NCBI GenBank assembly: GCA_002255935.1
Contig: NKIO01000008.1
Location: 16,191 to 80,190, forward strand
Length of the DNA: 64,000 nucleotides
Reading direction: 5' to 3'
DNA from: Comamonadaceae bacterium PBBC2
GTDB lineage: Bacteria; Pseudomonadota; Gammaproteobacteria; Burkholderiales; Burkholderiaceae_C
Both the position numbers and the translations under genes were made by a program. Each line of letters starts with the position of its first letter. Within the stretch, counting starts at the first letter, position 1. The notes under the pieces were generated by a model that had not been told where the DNA came from, ran no database searches, and worked only from the letters and a program-made list of their open reading frames with translations. Below are positions 45,721-54,148 of the stretch, piece by piece.

Positions 45721-46572
45721 TTACTTCACAGCGCCCACAGTCAAGCCAGAAATGAGTTGCTTGGAAGAAATCACAAACAGGACGATCAGCGGCAAGGTGG
45801 CAATCGCAGAGCCCGTCATCAGCGCGCCCCATTCGGTATCCACCGGGCTTTGCAGACTGCGCAGCGCCAGGGGCAGCGTGTACATATCGGGTGAACGCAT
45901 CACAATCAGCGGCCCGATGAAGTTGTTCCACGAGGCAATGAAAGTGATTAGGCCCAGTGTGCCCAGCGCGGGTTTGAGCAGCGGCAACACGATGCGCCAG
46001 TAAATGCCCAGCTCGCTGCAGCCGTCCATGCGCGCGGCCTCCACCAGCTCACGCGGGATGGACGAGCTGACAAACTGTCGCATCAGGAAGATGCCAAAAG
46101 CACTGGCAGCGCCGGGGATGTACAGCGCCCGCGGCTGGTCGATCCAGCCCAGGATGTCCATGATCATGAAAGTCGGGATCATGTTCATGAAGGACGGCAA
46201 CAGCATGGTGCCCATCACCAGCCCAAAGAAGGCGTTTTTGAAGCGGAAATCAAACATCGCAAATGCGTAGCCGCCCATGGAGCAAAACAGCAGCGTGAGC
46301 GCGGTAGACGCCAAAGCCACATAGACGCTCCAGCCCAGGTTGCGCCAGAACGGAATCTTCTTGGTCAGGATGGCCAGGTTGTTGAAGAAGTCATCGCCAA
46401 AAAACATGGGAGGCGGCAGGCTAAAGATCTCAGTGCGCGATTGCGTGGCAAACACAAACATGAAATAGAAAGGCGCCAGCATGAACAGCATGCCGATTCC
46501 CACCACACAGTAAGCAGCCCAGGGGGCCAAACGATCAGTTTTCATAAAGGGTGTGTGGTGATCATTGGCCAC
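45721..46572 (-). CDS. ABC importer permease, MalG/UgpE type
   Basis: The 283-residue protein has six hydrophobic helices and the EAA loop EAARMDGCSELGIYWRIVLPLLKP, which contacts the ATPase. Overlaps the first permease gene by 11 bp, so translation is coupled. Part of a CUT1 carbohydrate importer. Confidence 0.94.
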   Translation of the reverse strand: MANDHHTPFMKTDRLAPWAAYCVVGIGMLFMLAPFYFMFVFATQSRTEIFSLPPPMFFGDDFFNNLAILTKKIPFWRNLGWSVYVALASTALTLLFCSMGGYAFAMFDFRFKNAFFGLVMGTMLLPSFMNMIPTFMIMDILGWIDQPRALYIPGAASAFGIFLMRQFVSSSIPRELVEAARMDGCSELGIYWRIVLPLLKPALGTLGLITFIASWNNFIGPLIVMRSPDMYTLPLALRSLQSPVDTEWGALMTGSAIATLPLIVLFVISSKQLISGLTVGAVK

Positions 46573-47482
46573 GCTGGCGGAAGGCGCGATTGGTGACCCA
46601 GGTCAGCACAGCCACAACCACAAACAACAACCACGACATGGCGCTGGCAGCCCCAAAATCATTGAAAGCAAAGGCCATGCGGTACATGTACACCGCTGTC
46701 GTCATGCCCGCCTGGTCTGAGCCACCATTGCCCTGCGTCAAGATGAAAGGCTCTTCAAATAATTGGAGCCCACCTATGACGCTCAAGGTTATGCCGAAGA
46801 ACATCATGGGCTTGAGGCTAGGCAGTGTGATGTACCAAAATTTCTGGAAGCGCCCCGCTCCGTCCATGGTGGCGGCTTCGTAGATATCGGGCGGTATGGT
46901 TTGCAGAGCCGCCAGATAGAGCACCAGGTTAAAGCCCACGTAGCGCCAGAACACAATCAGCGCAATGGCCGGCTTGATGTTGTCGGGTTGGTTCAGCCAA
47001 TCGATGGGGGCTGCCGGGAAAAACCAGCCGATAACCGGCGTGTGGTGCAGCATCTGTAGCGCCACATTGATCAGGCCAAAGTCAGTCGAAAACAGCGAAC
47101 TGAACAGGATCGCAATCGCCACCGACGAGGTGATGTAGGGCATGAAATACGCCCCCACCACCCCATTGCGAGCGCGCCGGAACGAGGAATGGATGAAGTA
47201 CGCCAGCGGAATGGCGACCAGATGCTGCGGCACGCCGGACACCAAGGCCAACCAGGCCGTGTTTTTCAGGGATTTCCAGAACCATTCATCGCGCAAGGCA
47301 AAGGCAAAGTTGTCCAGGCCGACAAAACTCATGGCTTCCAGGCCGCTGGTGGGCTCCCAGCTCTGGAACGCCAGGTACATCGAGAAACCCAGCGGGAACA
47401 CACCAAAGACGAGAAACAGGATCACAAACGGACTCAGCAGCACGTAGGGCGTCCAGGTCGGTGACAGGCGGAACAATTTCAT
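46562..47482 (-). CDS. ABC importer permease, MalF/UgpA type
   Basis: The 306-residue protein is the first gene of the operon. It has six hydrophobic helices and the EAA loop EAATMDGAGRFQKFWYITLPSLKP. The start lies about 95 bp downstream of a strong promoter whose transcription start is covered by a LacI-type operator. It pairs with the second permease; the binding protein is encoded at 38823 on the other strand. Confidence 0.94.
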   Translation of the reverse strand: MKLFRLSPTWTPYVLLSPFVILFLVFGVFPLGFSMYLAFQSWEPTSGLEAMSFVGLDNFAFALRDEWFWKSLKNTAWLALVSGVPQHLVAIPLAYFIHSSFRRARNGVVGAYFMPYITSSVAIAILFSSLFSTDFGLINVALQMLHHTPVIGWFFPAAPIDWLNQPDNIKPAIALIVFWRYVGFNLVLYLAALQTIPPDIYEAATMDGAGRFQKFWYITLPSLKPMMFFGITLSVIGGLQLFEEPFILTQGNGGSDQAGMTTAVYMYRMAFAFNDFGAASAMSWLLFVVVAVLTWVTNRAFRQRGQ

Positions 47483-47562
47483 GGTGGCGCGTCGTTGGAG
47501 TTAGCGGTAGGCCTAATTTTGGGGGCCACGGTGGCCGTTCTGAAATTCTGTTGCACCCAGTA

Positions 47563-47576
47563 TGAAAGCGCTTTCA
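47563..47576. promoter_or_regulatory. LacI-family operator (permease/glycosidase operon)
   Basis: TGAAAGCGCTTTCA is identical to the site at 30848-30861. It starts two bases downstream of the -10 box on the - strand, covering the expected transcription start, a classic repressor position. Confidence 0.88.
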
Positions 47577-47577
47577 G

Positions 47578-47606
47578 AATGTATCAGGGCAAAATCTCAA
47601 TGTCAA
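47578..47606 (-). promoter_or_regulatory. Sigma-70-type promoter of the permease operon
   Basis: Read on the - strand: a perfect -35 TTGACA (47606-47601), a 17-bp spacer and the -10 TACATT (47583-47578). Confidence 0.85.
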
Positions 47607-47665
47607 CTAAGGGTATCTACCCGGTAGGCCTAGCGGGGCATGAACCCTGGCAAAGCGCGCGGGCT

Positions 47666-48730
47666 TTAGTGCGCGACGGATGCCACGAGTGCGCGCGTAG
47701 ACGAACGGGCAATCAGCCGGGGTTCAGGCAATTTAGCCGTAGGTGTTTGGCCCGAAAGAAGCTCTAACAAAGAGATGGCGGCCAAGCGGCCGAGCTCATG
47801 CGAAGCCTGGTGAATCGTGGTCAGCGGCGGCACCGAATGGCTGGCGATGGCGAGGTCATCGAAGCCCACCAAAGACACATCGTCGGGCACGCGCAGACCC
47901 CGGCGGTGCAGCGCCAGTGCGGCACCAAAGGCCATCTGGTCGTTGGCCGCAAAGATGGCGCTGAACTTCAATCGGCTGTCCAGCAGGCGCTCTACCGCCA
48001 TGCGACCGCTCTCCTCCTGGTAAGTGCCGGGCAACACCAGGGCGGACTTGAACTTGATACCCGCTGCAGCCAAGGCTGATTTGTAGCCCCGCAAACGCTC
48101 CATCGCATCCGGGTGCACCTGGGGGCCGGAGATGAAGGCGATCTCCCGATGCCCCAGGCTGAGCAAATGGTGGGTGGCCAAACGCGCGCCTTCAAAGCTG
48201 TTGAAGTCCAGCGCGTAAAGCCCTGCCGCCTCCATCGTGCGGCCTGTCACCACCACCGGCATTTGGTGGGCCAAATCGCGCAATGCGTCGTCGCTCAGGC
48301 GGCCGGTCAACACAATGATGCCGTCCACGCGCCGTGAGCGCAGCACGTCGATACAGCGCGCCTCTTCGGCCTCATTCCAATGGCCGCTAACAAACAAAGG
48401 ACTGTAGCCCGCCGTGCTGAGCTCGTCCTCAATACCGCGCAGGGCCACACCGTAAAACGGGCTATCAATCGCTTGGGTGACCACGCCCACGCTGAGAGTG
48501 CGCCCGCCCGCCAAGCCCCGGGCAATCGGGTTGGGCACAAAGCCCAGCTCGGCAATCGCCTTGTCCACCGCCTCGCGCTTCTCGGGGCTGACCACGGCCG
48601 TGCCATTCAGAATGCGCGACACCGTGCTGGGCGATACGCCACAGGCTTCGGCCACCATGCCGAGGGTGACTTTGGAGCCCATTGCCGACGGCGTGGTGAC
48701 TGATTTAGAGGTTTGTTTCGTACTTGCCAT
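47666..48730 (-). CDS. LacI-family transcriptional regulator
   Basis: From the ATG at 48730 the protein has 354 residues; the frame is open to 49042 but the added part lacks family similarity, and an ATG at 48682 is an alternative. The helix-turn-helix is VTLGMVAEACGVSPSTVSRILNG followed by the hinge PNPIARGLAGGRT. The periplasmic-binding-protein-like effector domain has VDGIIVLTGR, ISGPQVHPDAMERLRGY and VSLVGFDDLAIASHSVPPLTTI. It lies just upstream of the permease operon and is the obvious binder of the three TGAAA-CG-TTTCA sites; the effector is probably a gluco-oligosaccharide. Confidence 0.93.
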   Translation of the reverse strand: MASTKQTSKSVTTPSAMGSKVTLGMVAEACGVSPSTVSRILNGTAVVSPEKREAVDKAIAELGFVPNPIARGLAGGRTLSVGVVTQAIDSPFYGVALRGIEDELSTAGYSPLFVSGHWNEAEEARCIDVLRSRRVDGIIVLTGRLSDDALRDLAHQMPVVVTGRTMEAAGLYALDFNSFEGARLATHHLLSLGHREIAFISGPQVHPDAMERLRGYKSALAAAGIKFKSALVLPGTYQEESGRMAVERLLDSRLKFSAIFAANDQMAFGAALALHRRGLRVPDDVSLVGFDDLAIASHSVPPLTTIHQASHELGRLAAISLLELLSGQTPTAKLPEPRLIARSSTRALVASVAH

Positions 48731-48837
48731 CGGTCGAAGATATACGAAAAAAAAGACTTTCCGTGTAAATCTCGGAAATGGGTTATCCGCCACAGGCCAA
48801 AAACGAGCAGCAAACAGACCTGCTGTGCAGGCAGTAA

Positions 48838-48895
48838 ATGCTATTATTTTAGGAGCTGCTCCCGCACTATCCACGGCTTGAGCGGCTGATTTGAC
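48838..48895 (+). repeat. Dispersed intergenic repeat, copy 5 of 6
   Basis: It has the flank GCTATTATTTTAGG, the core AGCTGCTCCCGCACTATCCA and the tail CGGCTTGAGCGGCTGATTTGACC. Confidence 0.85.
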
Positions 48896-48929
48896 CTCTA
48901 ATGCTGGTGGTAGAGCCGATGCAAGAATA

Positions 48930-49550
48930 TCAGCCTGCGCTTTTGGAATGCGCCAGCAGCGGCAGTGCGCAAAGCGCCGGCAGAAACACTTCAGTGACCA
49001 GCAAACTGGAGCCGTGGCGCGTGAACAGGGAGCGCCTGGCAAACAGGCGCGGCGCGGGTGTCGGCACCAAATGCAAGTCCGCTATCCGGCGCATCAGTGG
49101 GTGGGTGGCGCGCAGCTGCGCATAGTGCAAGTCGCCCCGCACGACCAGCGGGTCATGAAACAAAGTGCTGCCCAGTGACTTATTGCCCAGCGAGGCAAAC
49201 AGCGGCCAATGCCCTGCGGTTGCCGACAGAGGCAGAATGGTGTGGGCGTACACCACGGCAACGCCATCGCAACGCAACAATACGTCGCGCTCCACCACGT
49301 TGGCGCGCACGGGCAAACCCATGACCGTAGATTCGTCTGGCAAACAGCGTGCGATCTGTTGTTGCAGCCGCTGCACCCGAAACTGCCCGCAGCGCGCCGT
49401 CAAGCGCGCGGTCAGTGAAGCTTGGTCCGTCAGCCATTCCCGTAGGTTGGCGGTGGCGGCATGCCGGTGAATATGCGGATGCCAATGGGCCAAGGCCGGG
49501 GCGTGCGCAGCAAAGAGGCACCCCGTTTGGGGCCATGGGATTGACGGCAT
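48930..49550 (-). CDS. ubiC: Chorismate pyruvate-lyase
   Basis: In these 206 residues the UbiC motifs are clear: LREWLTDQASLTARL, VVERDVLLRCDGVAVVYAHT and ASLGNKSLGSTLFHDPLVVRGDLHYAQL. The enzyme converts chorismate to 4-hydroxybenzoate plus pyruvate, the first committed step of ubiquinone synthesis, in the cytoplasm. Cys/Arg/Glu residues expected at the product pocket lie within these blocks. It is flanked by two dispersed repeats and marks the last core gene before the accessory island. Confidence 0.92.
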   Translation of the reverse strand: MPSIPWPQTGCLFAAHAPALAHWHPHIHRHAATANLREWLTDQASLTARLTARCGQFRVQRLQQQIARCLPDESTVMGLPVRANVVERDVLLRCDGVAVVYAHTILPLSATAGHWPLFASLGNKSLGSTLFHDPLVVRGDLHYAQLRATHPLMRRIADLHLVPTPAPRLFARRSLFTRHGSSLLVTEVFLPALCALPLLAHSKSAG

Positions 49551-49553
49551 GGC

Positions 49554-49605
49554 ACTATTATTTTAGTAGCTGCTCCCGCAGGTATTATGCGGGCCCTAGC
49601 CCTAC
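49554..49605 (+). repeat. Dispersed intergenic repeat, copy 6 of 6 (variant core)
   Basis: It shares ATTATTTTAGTAGCTGCTCC with the other copies, then CGCAGGTATTATGCGGGCCC, where CCCGCA and TGCGGG form a short inverted repeat. This copy shows the palindrome that the other five have lost. Confidence 0.7.
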
Positions 49606-50037
49606 GTAGGGTGACGAAGCAATTACTTTGACACCGACGCAAAATCAAAGACTTGCACATGTCGATGCCAAAGGACTCTCGATAGTAGTGTCATAGTTAC
49701 TGCATTCTCCCAGCTTTGGCGCCACAGTTATTGCATCGAAGCACTAAACCACACGGTCAATAGCGAGCTTCGAGCAATTTGTCTCCAACTGAGCCTTTTA
49801 CGGAATTTCAAATCCCAGAGTAACGAGTGAATCCACTGACTCATAAACGTGTTGTCGACAGTTCCAGTTTTACGTCGCACCCCCTGTGTGCTGGTTTGCA
49901 ATGACAGCCATACGTGTCCTCAAGCTAAGGACATTCGGGCTCGTCGCATGCCTCGAGGCTGTCACGGGTTGCTGGCACACACTGTCAATTCGGCGCCGGC
50001 GGTAACTTACCAAATGCTGATCTTCCATTGTTACGGT
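49606..50037. other. Non-coding region at the island border
   Basis: No gene is supported. The main content is island repeat copy 1 (49736-50007). Bases 49606-49735 are A+T-richer than ubiC and show nothing recognisable. Confidence 0.55.
49736..50007 (-). repeat. Diverged island repeat, copy 1 of 3
   Basis: About 272 bp from TCGAAGCACTAAACCA to GGCGGTAACT. Similar throughout to 58971-59264, with small indels, and over its last ~107 bp to 58220-58326. Shared blocks include GTTGTCGACAGTTCCAGT, CTCAAGCTAAGGACATT and TGAGGCTGTCAC-type sequence. On the - strand the three copies all read GTG ACA GCC ... (VTAS...SPNV). Confidence 0.85.
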
Positions 50038-50700
50038 CTACAGAGTTTGAGTTGACTTCAGTCTCACGGTAATCGGCTCCCCAAGGTGTTTTGGCTGTCG
50101 TCCCACTGCCAAGTCGATCATTGCATTGACACGGGCGAGTGTCTCGCGCACTTGCTGTCGCACCTGCCACCACCTCGGAGCATCAGCAGCTACAAGCCCG
50201 ACAGCACTGATGTTTGAATCGGTTGCAAGGTAAATAGCGCGCTCTACGTGTTCCTCTTGGCTCACGATAACGACGCTCTTCAATCCAAATATTTTGCTTG
50301 CCCGGATAACAGAATCTAGGGTTCTAAGGCCCGCATAGTCACATGTGATGAATTCTACTGGGACACCCGCCTCGACCAGATCCCTCTTCATGTGATCGGG
50401 TTCGTTGTAATTAGGCTTGGAGTTGTCGCCGCTGATCAAGATGCCGCGAACCTTGCCCAGGCGCCACAGCGCGGTTGTTGCCTTTATGCGCTCGACGTAG
50501 AAAAGATTGGGATGGTTGCCGACTTTTGGCGATGTTCCCAAGAGCAACGCCACATCGATCTTGGGAACATCCTCGGCAGTGACAAACAACTTACCACTCG
50601 ACACAGAGCTAACACGCCAATTGGCAAAGGTCACGGCAATAAGGGCTAGCATCGCTAGTAGTGAACAAGCGTAAAGGAGCTGGCGTAATTTTCTGCTCAT
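50038..50700 (-). CDS. SanA/YdcF-like DUF218 membrane-anchored protein
   Basis: The 220-residue protein has one N-terminal membrane helix (LLYACSLLAMLALIAVTFA), then a DUF218 domain: IDVALLLGTSPKVGNHPNLFYVERIKATTAL, VRGILISGDNSKPNYNEPDHMKRDLVEAGVP and VVIVSQEEHVERAIYLA. E. coli SanA (239 aa) has the same layout and affects envelope permeability to vancomycin at high temperature. The start has no strong ribosome site. Its stop lies 30 bp from island repeat copy 1. Confidence 0.87.
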   Translation of the reverse strand: MSRKLRQLLYACSLLAMLALIAVTFANWRVSSVSSGKLFVTAEDVPKIDVALLLGTSPKVGNHPNLFYVERIKATTALWRLGKVRGILISGDNSKPNYNEPDHMKRDLVEAGVPVEFITCDYAGLRTLDSVIRASKIFGLKSVVIVSQEEHVERAIYLATDSNISAVGLVAADAPRWWQVRQQVRETLARVNAMIDLAVGRQPKHLGEPITVRLKSTQTL

Positions 50701-51011
50701 CTAGTCAAAACAAATGGTTTTCCAGTTTGCGGCCCGCTCCAGCGAGCCACCCTCGCAAAGCTTGACCATGCGTCACGACATCCTAACTGTGCCCCGATGG
50801 AAGGCAGCTTCACACGGATGATCACAAGTCAACGAGGTCCGTAGAGGTGAAAACATTGTGACGGAAAGTCACTTAGGGCCAACACCAGCCATTCAGGAAT
50901 GTCCACTAAATGGAGGTAGAAGTATGTCTAGGCAGGCGGGTGAAGTCCAGATTCGACGACCTCACTAGCCACCGCAAGCTTTTATAAAGCCGTATGTCAT
51001 GCCTGACCACT
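50701..51011. other. Intergenic region between nuclease-like and SanA-like genes
   Basis: No gene is supported in these 311 bp. A short inverted repeat GTGAC/GTCAC with a five-base spacer occurs near 50858-50872. No T-tailed terminator was found. Confidence 0.5.
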
Positions 51012-52583
51012 CTAAGGCGGAAAGTCGTGCGAAGGTCTCCCAAGGATGAACCCCTCTTGTTGCATACGCTCCATTTCTTCAACCGACATATTGGACTCCT
51101 CTGGTTTGTAGATGTGTTCGAAGAACTGGACAAAAGATTTGTCGCGAGGATCCTGAGATAGCCACATTTCAAACTCGTCCAGGCTCAATATCAAAACATT
51201 CGCAAGGTGAGAGAGTGGCTCAGGCATCAGGCTGACCACGATATAGTCCCATAGACCGTCAATTGTGCAGCTTGCGGACCCGGTCCGGAGATGGGAGATC
51301 CGACGTTCAACCTTCTGCTCCCAACTACGGTTGCGAGCCACGTGAGCGTCAATACCCTCAACCGACCTAAAGTAGACATCCAGGGGCAATGAGTGATTCT
51401 TGCACTCAATTAATAGCGTGTGCCTCTTGACTTTGTTGAACAGTACGAGATCGATATCGCCGATATCTCTTTTTCCCTCTTTCAGGAACACCTCGCGTTC
51501 CACCTCACTGTATCCGTGACTCGCCGCCAGAGTGGCGACCCGGTCAAGGAATCGCGATGCACCGGCGTTCATATAAGGCACTTTCGAATCCGCCCCCTCA
51601 AGAAGTGCAAAGTGAGAGTTGTGCAGAACACTGTCAAGAAACAATTCGGGACTTAATATGGCAAATCCCCGACCCATTAAAAATGGGCGACGTGTGAGGT
51701 AGTGGAAACGCAATTCAGTTGCATTGGCGACTGACGGATCAAAGGCATTGATCCGTAAGTACGACACAAACTCGGCGCCAAATGCGCTCTCAAGTTCGTC
51801 GTCGGTGAAATACATTGCCCGCGAAATCGCGGCGAAGGTCCGCGCTTCATTGGGATAGATCCGGCGAGTACCGTTGTTGCTTAGCACCGTCTCGACTGCT
51901 TGGAATCGGGCCCTCAACACGTTGTCAAGCTCAAAAAGGCCTCTGCAAAAAGCCTCTAACGATATGCCACACTGAGCTTCAAACAGATCCGAGACATCGA
52001 AATAATCTTCAAGAAATCGTCGCGCAAGGTCCGGTACAGGTAGAGCGTGCTCCTTACTGCGACTCGTACTTCGTTCGATACGGAGGCCGTAGTGAAAATA
52101 AAACGATCGCTGTGGATCTAGGAAGCCCGATTCCAAATCGATGTAGCAGTCTTGATCACGATCACCCAGGACCCTTACTTTCCCAATCTGAAGTGCACCT
52201 TCTAATTCAAACTTCGCATTTATGTGGCGTGCAAAGTACTCCAACTTGTCGATGCGCTCGCTGCTGACGTCATCGAGAAGCATACTGGCGAAAGCATCTT
52301 CACGCCAAGTGCCATGCTTTGCAATCAAGCCAATCGCATACTTTAGCGCCTCCTCTCGCAGCTCCAATTGCGCGACGTCTGATATCGAGAGCTTCTTGCG
52401 CAAAGTCGGGGCGATCAAGACAATGCGCCCAATTCGCAGTAAATAGCACAGCCTAAGTAGATCCGAAAGCCCACTCGACTCTGCAATACGAGCTGCCCCT
52501 TCGATATCCTTTGCCAATTCCAGTCGAAGCTTTGCGAGTGCGCGTGCACGATGTCTGGCGTCAATATCTTTCTGTTCGCTCAT
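51012..52583 (-). CDS. Unknown 523-aa protein with a predicted PD-(D/E)XK nuclease domain
   Basis: The start is set at ATG 52583 (an in-frame GTG lies eight codons upstream). The N-terminal ~340 residues are helical and unrecognised. The C-terminal part has EVFLKEGKRDIGDIDLVLF, then LLIECKNHSLP: Asp378, a beta strand, and Glu393-x-Lys395, the order and spacing of a restriction-endonuclease-like core. This suggests a Mg-dependent DNA or RNA nuclease. Such standalone proteins are common in defence-rich islands, but I know of no named family for this one. Codon use is less GC-biased than in the first 49 kb, in line with transfer. Confidence 0.72.
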   Translation of the reverse strand: MSEQKDIDARHRARALAKLRLELAKDIEGAARIAESSGLSDLLRLCYLLRIGRIVLIAPTLRKKLSISDVAQLELREEALKYAIGLIAKHGTWREDAFASMLLDDVSSERIDKLEYFARHINAKFELEGALQIGKVRVLGDRDQDCYIDLESGFLDPQRSFYFHYGLRIERSTSRSKEHALPVPDLARRFLEDYFDVSDLFEAQCGISLEAFCRGLFELDNVLRARFQAVETVLSNNGTRRIYPNEARTFAAISRAMYFTDDELESAFGAEFVSYLRINAFDPSVANATELRFHYLTRRPFLMGRGFAILSPELFLDSVLHNSHFALLEGADSKVPYMNAGASRFLDRVATLAASHGYSEVEREVFLKEGKRDIGDIDLVLFNKVKRHTLLIECKNHSLPLDVYFRSVEGIDAHVARNRSWEQKVERRISHLRTGSASCTIDGLWDYIVVSLMPEPLSHLANVLILSLDEFEMWLSQDPRDKSFVQFFEHIYKPEESNMSVEEMERMQQEGFILGRPSHDFPP

Positions 52584-52921
52584 GGCGGATTGGCAATGTC
52601 GTAACACGCTTTAGTGAATCTTAATCCTCCATGCTACCTGCGAATGGTCGACATTCAACTCACCAACTCGGGTGAAAATTGGGGCAAACAGCATTCCCCT
52701 TGAGGTCATTGGTTCCTTTACGGGGTGGTGATTTAGCCTTTCGAAATCACGGTTGCTTTGGACATGACTTTTTTCTTATGCCTTACTTTACTCAGGACTT
52801 AGCCCACGGTAACCGCAAAACTGGGGAGACGATAGCCTCTCAGCGTTCTGTTTGACCATCGTTTTCACTTTGAACTACGAAAATCCTGGCCATTGAAAAC
52901 TGAGAAAAAAGGCAAATACGG
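52584..52921. other. Divergent intergenic region
   Basis: These 338 bp separate the nuclease-like gene (-) from the HNH-like gene (+). They are A+T-rich, especially 52735-52800, and must hold both promoters. No operator or structured element stands out. Confidence 0.45.
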
Positions 52922-53722
52922 ATGGAAACTAAACCAAGAACAAGTAAGTACATCTGCATTTGGTGCAATCTGAAAGAGGCAGATGCAGACAGCCATGTCG
53001 TGCCCAACGCATTTAGAAAAAAGCTTTGGGGAGTAGAACCCCGAAACGGCAAAACATTTTCTTTCAAATATCTAGATCGAACCGATCTTCCAAACCAAGA
53101 CTTCCCAAAACCCCATTTGATGTGCAAAGGTTGCGATAGCAACCTGGGCGGTACGGTTGAAAAGAACATCCCGCGTTTAATCATTCCCAAGTCGATGAAT
53201 GCCGAGAGCTGGGACAAGTTACCGATTTACAACTCCTTAGTTGGAACTTTTGACGGTGAGGAAGTAAGTTTTCCCGCTTACGACTATGGTGAGCCCGAGG
53301 CCACTGAAGTCGACCGGTTTGTGGTTTTAGTCGCTTGGCGGGCATTACACGCAGAGGCGATCTCACCCAAAGACTCCACGATGTTGGTGGCCTTTATGGA
53401 GTCTCCAAGCTGGATTCGCCTTGACCAATCCGCCAGAAAATTCATTGCTGGAGGCGCTTTAAGAGATTGCGGTGGAGTGGCAAGACCTGACTTATGGCGT
53501 CTTGATCCAGAGATGGTAGCGGGCATTTCAAAAGATAGTGAGGAGCTCCCAATATCTTGGGGTGTCATTGGAGAATCCAAAGTTGAAGCTGTCATGGTCC
53601 TTTTTGGTTTCTGGCTTGTTTTTTGGCGAGTGAATTTTGATGAACCACTTTCCGACAAGACCCGAATAGTCCTTGCATGGCTCGGATTTCTAAGGAAACA
53701 CTATGCAAAGATGAATGCTTAG
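52922..53722 (+). CDS. Unknown protein with HNH-like Cys/His zinc site
   Basis: In these 266 residues the N-terminus has Cys12-x2-Cys15 (ICIWC), SHVVPNAF with His25, and Cys68-x2-Cys71-x2-Asn (MCKGCDSN). This resembles the ββα-metal layout of HNH proteins, in which a His-Val/Ile-x-Pro motif follows a CxxC and a second CxxC precedes Asn. The C-terminal half is mixed with two hydrophobic stretches near 225-255 and no known domain. It may be a nuclease or only a zinc-stabilised protein; the missing clear third His of the HNH triad lowers confidence. It faces the PD-(D/E)XK-like gene across a shared divergent promoter region. Confidence 0.6.
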   Translation: METKPRTSKYICIWCNLKEADADSHVVPNAFRKKLWGVEPRNGKTFSFKYLDRTDLPNQDFPKPHLMCKGCDSNLGGTVEKNIPRLIIPKSMNAESWDKLPIYNSLVGTFDGEEVSFPAYDYGEPEATEVDRFVVLVAWRALHAEAISPKDSTMLVAFMESPSWIRLDQSARKFIAGGALRDCGGVARPDLWRLDPEMVAGISKDSEELPISWGVIGESKVEAVMVLFGFWLVFWRVNFDEPLSDKTRIVLAWLGFLRKHYAKMNA

Positions 53723-54148
53723 ACGAAAAGAGTTTTATGGAGCACCCAATTTATTTGCATTGCTTGAGTCGGCTCATTGCAACCCAGAACAGCCAAAAAG
53801 ATCAGTTTGTTTTGTAACCCTTGGTCTGCCGAAATCAAGGGTTGACATTAAACATCCCAGACACCGTAAAGCACTATAAATGTTTATGGTTTTCCGATGG
53901 ACATCGGCGCTGCGCCTCCAGTCGTTTGGGCTTTTCTCGGTCGAATCCGGTTTTGCCGCACTTTCGTTCAGCTTTTGATCTGCTGGTTGGGCTGTAAAAC
54001 CGGTGCTTGGGACTTGGGTGATGCGAGCATCGCTCGCCATAGTGTGCATCGCGCACACTATCTCCGGATATCAGCACACCTTCAAGGTGTGTTCGCCGCG
54101 CGCTTACTTCTATTCGCATCATGTGAATTGTCCATCAATATGATCAAC
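53723..54148. other. Intergenic region with hairpin cluster
   Basis: No gene is supported in these 426 bp. It separates the HNH-like gene from the convergent kinase operon and contains three adjacent perfect hairpins at 54023-54091. Confidence 0.55.
54023..54091. repeat. Three adjacent perfect hairpins
   Basis: GCGAGC/GCTCGC (6 bp, 3-base loop, 54023-54037), TAGTGTGC/GCACACTA (8 bp, 5-base loop, 54040-54060) and CACACCTT/AAGGTGTG (8 bp, 1-base loop, 54075-54091). The arms differ, so this is not a tandem repeat. It sits 58 bp beyond the stop of the second kinase gene. Confidence 0.85.

Noticed and set aside
54023..54091. Hairpin cluster as a CRISPR array
   Set aside because: The three palindromes have different sequences and there are no equal spacers or cas genes.
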